Made by a program: the position numbers and the translations under genes
The notes under the pieces: model-generated
The model's input: the letters and a program-made list of their open reading frames with translations, nothing else
Told to the model about the DNA's origin: nothing
Databases searched by the model: none
Assembly: GCA_027669155.1 (NCBI GenBank)
Contig: JAQEDR010000005.1
Coordinates: forward strand, 1-64,000
DNA from: Peptoniphilaceae bacterium AM52-5BH
Lineage (GTDB): Bacteria > Bacillota > Clostridia > Tissierellales > Peptoniphilaceae
Length of the DNA stretch: 64,000 nt
Direction of reading: 5' to 3'
In this document: positions 61,525 through 64,000 of the stretch, piece by piece
How the letters are laid out: each line of letters begins with the position of its first letter
Position numbering within the stretch: the stretch's first letter is position 1

Positions 61525-62115
61525 ATGACATTAAAAGGAACAAAAACAGCATCTAACCTTATCACATCATTTGCAGGTGAAAGCCAAGCAACAATGAGAT
61601 ATAGATATGCAGCTAAAGTAGCTGACAAAGAAGGTTACAAACAAATATCTGCTATATTTGAAGAAACAGCAAGAAACGAAGTAGAACACGCAGCAAGATT
61701 CTACAAATTCCTAAAAGAAGAATTCAAACTTGACGCAATCGAACTTAATCCAGAATACACAGCATTCCCAGTAGTATTCCACGATACACTAACAAACCTA
61801 CAAGGTGCAATCGACGGAGAAAACGAAGAATGTGAACACATGTATCCATCATTCGCAGACGTTGCAGAAGAAGAAGGATTCGACGAAATCGCAAGAGCAT
61901 TCAGAAATGTTGCTAAAGCTGAAGGAGCTCACAGAGATAGATATCAAAAACTACACGACAATGTAGAAAACGGAAAAGTATTCGAAAAAGACGAAAAAGT
62001 CATCTGGAAATGCGGTAACTGCGGATTCCTTTATGAAGGAAAAGTAGCACCAAAGATTTGTCCAGCATGTGCACACAAACAAGAATGGTTCGAAATCGCA
62101 AGCTTCAACTATTAA
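61525..62115 (+). CDS. rbr: Rubrerythrin
   Basis: The 196-residue non-heme iron protein reduces hydrogen peroxide in the cytosol of anaerobes. A ferritin-like four-helix domain (about 1-145) carries the diiron ligands (Glu19, Glu52, His55, Glu133, His136 among them), and a C-terminal rubredoxin-like domain has Cys163, Cys166, Cys179 and Cys182. The ATG at 61525 is chosen for its AAAGGAG; an earlier in-frame ATG would add ten basic residues. The codon choice strongly favours C-ending Phe, Asn and Asp codons, as in highly expressed genes. The Fur/PerR-like boxes fit peroxide induction. Confidence 0.97.
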   Translation: MTLKGTKTASNLITSFAGESQATMRYRYAAKVADKEGYKQISAIFEETARNEVEHAARFYKFLKEEFKLDAIELNPEYTAFPVVFHDTLTNLQGAIDGENEECEHMYPSFADVAEEEGFDEIARAFRNVAKAEGAHRDRYQKLHDNVENGKVFEKDEKVIWKCGNCGFLYEGKVAPKICPACAHKQEWFEIASFNY

Positions 62116-62128
62116 TAACATATCAAAG

Positions 62129-62154
62129 CCAGGGGCCAAGCTCCTGGTTTTTTT
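62129..62154 (+). terminator. Terminator of rubrerythrin
   Basis: CCAGGGG (62129-62135) pairs with CTCCTGG (62141-62147), with one G-U pair, followed by seven T residues. Confidence 0.9.
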
Positions 62155-62231
62155 CTGTCTAAAATAGCGACTTATGCTAAGAAAATGTATAATTTAAGAA
62201 AGCAGAAGATATTAGAAGATAAGGAGAAAAA

Positions 62232-62954
62232 ATGAAAGTTATAGTATGCAAAGATTATGATGATATGAGCAAAAAAGCTGCTGACCTTGTTATAAACAAC
62301 ATCAAGGAAAAGCCACAAATAAAACTAGGACTTGCGACAGGGTCTTCACCAATAGGACTTTACAAAAACCTAATTAAGGCGAATGACGAGGGTGAAATTA
62401 GTTTCAGATATGCCAAATCAGTAAATCTAGACGAGTATATTGGAATTGATCCAGAAAATGAACAATCCTATAATTACTTCATGAGAAAGAATTTCTTTGA
62501 CCATGTATCTTTCAACAAGGGAGCAAATATAATCCCAAAGGCAAGTGAGGTAGATGAAAAATACGCTAAAGAATACGACAAAATCCTAGATGACTTTGGC
62601 CAAAGAGATATACAAATCTTAGGAATTGGAGAAAATGGCCACATAGCCTTCAATGAACCAGCGGATAAGCTAAGCAAGAGAACATCTATTATAAAGCTTA
62701 CAGATTCCACAATCGAAGCAAACTCTAGATTTTTTGAAAACGAAGCTGACGTTCCAAGATACGCTATATCAATGGGAATGGCAGATATATTTAACGCCAA
62801 GACCATAATCCTTCTTGCAAATGGCAAGAAAAAACACGAAGCAGTTAAAAGACTTTTAGAAGATGAGAAGATATCAACAGATCTTCCAGCAAGTTTCCTA
62901 TCTCTTCATCCAAATGTTTATATCTATGTAGATGAGGAAGCTTACAGGGGTTAA
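62232..62954 (+). CDS. nagB: Glucosamine-6-phosphate deaminase
   Basis: The 240-residue enzyme converts glucosamine-6-phosphate to fructose-6-phosphate and ammonia, the last step of amino-sugar use. Family motifs are LGLATGSSPIGLYKNLI near residue 34, the active-site VNLDEYIG, and GIGENGHIAFNEP near 130. The length fits the short Gram-positive form. AAGGAGAAAA precedes the ATG. A nagA gene is absent from this window. It would use GlcNAc-derived sugar phosphates and links to the PTS cluster functionally, but its promoter lacks the TGGTAGTTACCA operator. Confidence 0.96.
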   Translation: MKVIVCKDYDDMSKKAADLVINNIKEKPQIKLGLATGSSPIGLYKNLIKANDEGEISFRYAKSVNLDEYIGIDPENEQSYNYFMRKNFFDHVSFNKGANIIPKASEVDEKYAKEYDKILDDFGQRDIQILGIGENGHIAFNEPADKLSKRTSIIKLTDSTIEANSRFFENEADVPRYAISMGMADIFNAKTIILLANGKKKHEAVKRLLEDEKISTDLPASFLSLHPNVYIYVDEEAYRG

Positions 62955-62964
62955 AAATAATGGG

Positions 62965-62989
62965 CCAGGGCTATCGCTCTGGTTTTTTT
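62965..62989 (+). terminator. Terminator of nagB
   Basis: CCAGGGC (62965-62971) pairs with GCTCTGG (62976-62982), with one G-U pair, followed by seven T residues. Confidence 0.9.
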
Positions 62990-62999
62990 ATGCCATCTA

Positions 63000-63048
63000 T
63001 TGACAAATATACTTGTCAAAGATATAATAATGACAATAATAGTTGTCA
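63000..63048 (+). promoter_or_regulatory. Promoter with two operator dyads for the XRE regulator
   Basis: TTGACA (63000-63005), a 17-base spacer and TATAAT (63023-63028) form a consensus promoter. Two dyads, TTGACAA/TTGTCAA (63000-63006 with 63013-63019) and TGACAA/TTGTCA (63031-63036 with 63043-63048), have centres 30 bases apart and flank the -10. They are probably the regulator's own binding sites. Confidence 0.8.
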
Positions 63049-63065
63049 AGAGAAAGGAGGCTCTA

Positions 63066-63275
63066 TTGAAACTAGTTAATAATCTTTCTAGTTTGAGGAA
63101 GGAAAAAGGAATGAATCAGACAGAGCTTGGCGAGAAGGTTGGGGTTTCTAGACAGACTATCTCCCTAATAGAAAGGGGAGATTATAATCCGTCTGTTGTG
63201 GTTGCCCTAAGCCTTGCCAGGGTGTTTGAAGTAAATGTCGAGGATATATTTAGCTTGGAGGAAGAATATGAATAA
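63066..63275 (+). CDS. XRE-family helix-turn-helix regulator
   Basis: The 69-residue protein is a minimal Cro/C1-type DNA-binding domain (LSSLRKEKGMNQTELGEKVGVSRQTISLIERGDYNPSVVVALSLARVF). A TTG start at 63066 is chosen because AAAGGAGG precedes it and the domain begins there; in-frame upstream ATGs would read through the promoter. It is probably an autorepressor acting at the two dyads upstream. It overlaps the next gene by 8 bases, so the two form a unit of regulator and membrane protein. Confidence 0.9.
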   Translation: MKLVNNLSSLRKEKGMNQTELGEKVGVSRQTISLIERGDYNPSVVVALSLARVFEVNVEDIFSLEEEYE

Positions 63276-63966
63276 GAAAAAATTTGTAATGTTAATTATA
63301 GGAGGACTTATAGTTGGAGCCTTGTCTGGATGGATATTTGAAAATATTGCACTAAGTGATTTGGGAGAGATGATTAAGTTCTTCTTATTAAAAAATGTAT
63401 TTAAGATAGCTCTTATAGTAATAATAATGAGTATTTTAACAGCATTTGATCTTTATAAGAAATCTAAGGTAGAAATCGAAAAAGGTCTTCAAGGCGAAGA
63501 TCCGATTCAAACAAAATACACTAACTATAGCCTCATGGTTAGGGATATAAGTATTTTTCTAATCTTTGCACTTGCTTCTATGTGGGCTATGTCCATGGGA
63601 GTGTATTCCAATGAAGCTTGGATTAATCTAAGAGAGTCTGTGATTTTGATAGGGGCCTTAGTAGCCTATATAATTCTTATTTCAGTGATTTTTCAAAAAA
63701 ACTACGAGCTTATCAAGAAAGTAGAACCGAATAGGAAGGCTGACACTCTTGATTTTAGATTTAATAAGAAGTTTATAGAAGAATCTGACGAGAGGACCAA
63801 AGCCCGTTATTACAAAAAAGGTTACAAGGGATATATGGCTATAGTTCTTACCAACTTTATAATGCTAGTAGTTCTATCAGGCCTCGCCTTTTACACAGAT
63901 GTAGGAATACTAGCACCCATCTTTCTAGCTATTTCTTCTATCATAGGAATTATAGCAGCAAAATAA
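63268..63966 (+). CDS. DUF3169 family membrane protein
   Basis: The 232-residue membrane protein has about six helices grouped as N-terminal and C-terminal pairs, with a hydrophilic stretch in the middle (LDFRFNKKFIEESDERTKARYYKKGYKG). This matches the DUF3169 family, which is commonly encoded next to a small XRE regulator, as here. The ATG at 63268 follows GGAGGAAGAAT and overlaps the XRE stop. Function of the family is unknown; the pairing suggests regulated expression in response to a membrane signal. Confidence 0.82.
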   Translation: MNKKKFVMLIIGGLIVGALSGWIFENIALSDLGEMIKFFLLKNVFKIALIVIIMSILTAFDLYKKSKVEIEKGLQGEDPIQTKYTNYSLMVRDISIFLIFALASMWAMSMGVYSNEAWINLRESVILIGALVAYIILISVIFQKNYELIKKVEPNRKADTLDFRFNKKFIEESDERTKARYYKKGYKGYMAIVLTNFIMLVVLSGLAFYTDVGILAPIFLAISSIIGIIAAK

Positions 63967-64000
63967 ATAAAAAAAGAAGGCTCCTGTCGAATCGAGATCA
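63967..64000. other. Start of a possible terminator at the window edge
   Basis: An A-rich stretch followed by AGAAGGCTCCTG begins here and may be the left arm of a hairpin, but the window ends before a right arm can be seen. Confidence 0.25.

Noticed and set aside
61352..61628. Two minus-strand reading frames upstream of and into rubrerythrin
   Set aside because: They overlap its promoter and coding region, have no ribosome sites, and their products resemble translated AT-rich noncoding DNA.

Overview
The window is a single AT-rich Firmicutes chromosome segment. Gene content points to an anaerobic coccus of the Peptoniphilaceae (Anaerococcus-like): a complete V-type ATPase operon, an NhaC antiporter, a sodium:alanine symporter, rubrerythrin, a mucin-type endo-alpha-N-acetylgalactosaminidase, a GH112 phosphorylase and surface-protein features. 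The genus is inferred from gene content, not from a marker gene. I see no rRNA, tRNA, CRISPR array, insertion sequence or prophage.

Region 1-10.8 kb: a DUF3842 gene, sppA with an RDD-family partner, and a ribonucleotide reductase whose nrdA and nrdB are separated by two small membrane-protein genes. A promoter with two NrdR-like boxes lies in front of nrdA. A sodium:alanine symporter and a glycosyltransferase/lipoprotein pair follow on the minus strand. Region 10.8-19.3 kb: nine V-ATPase genes in the order of the Enterococcus ntp operon. The K subunit carries the residues that bind Na+ in Enterococcus hirae, so the enzyme is probably a sodium pump. Region 19.4-29.4 kb: NhaC, a CNNM/CorC-like protein, an OPT transporter with a PqqD-like partner, and a four-gene VWA/solute-binding/XpaC/TelA cluster. 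Region 29.5-33.1 kb: MarR regulator, a pirin gene interrupted by an in-frame amber codon, an FMN reductase, and a CoA-disulfide-reductase-like enzyme whose rhodanese domain lacks its cysteine.

Region 33.3-52.4 kb, all on the minus strand, is a host-glycan foraging block. It holds a 1963-residue GH101 enzyme that should release Gal-beta-1,3-GalNAc from mucin-type O-glycans. Next is an ABC operon with a GH112 phosphorylase, a small membrane protein, an ATPase, GalE and a nucleotidyltransferase. Last is a mannose-family PTS operon headed by yajC. The three transcription units share the same architecture: a sigma-A promoter followed, just after the predicted start site, by the palindrome TGGTAGTTACCA. 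They therefore look like one regulon under an unidentified repressor encoded elsewhere. Between the solute-binding-protein gene and the first permease gene lies a roughly 195-nt GC-rich element. It folds into a long closing stem around a branched core and ends in a U tract; it is the best candidate here for an undescribed structured RNA.

Region 52.6-64 kb: thrS behind a T-box leader, an ATP-grasp ligase, a MATE transporter, several membrane proteins including a CPBP protease, pgi, rubrerythrin behind two Fur/PerR-like boxes, nagB, and an XRE regulator with a DUF3169 membrane protein behind two operator dyads.
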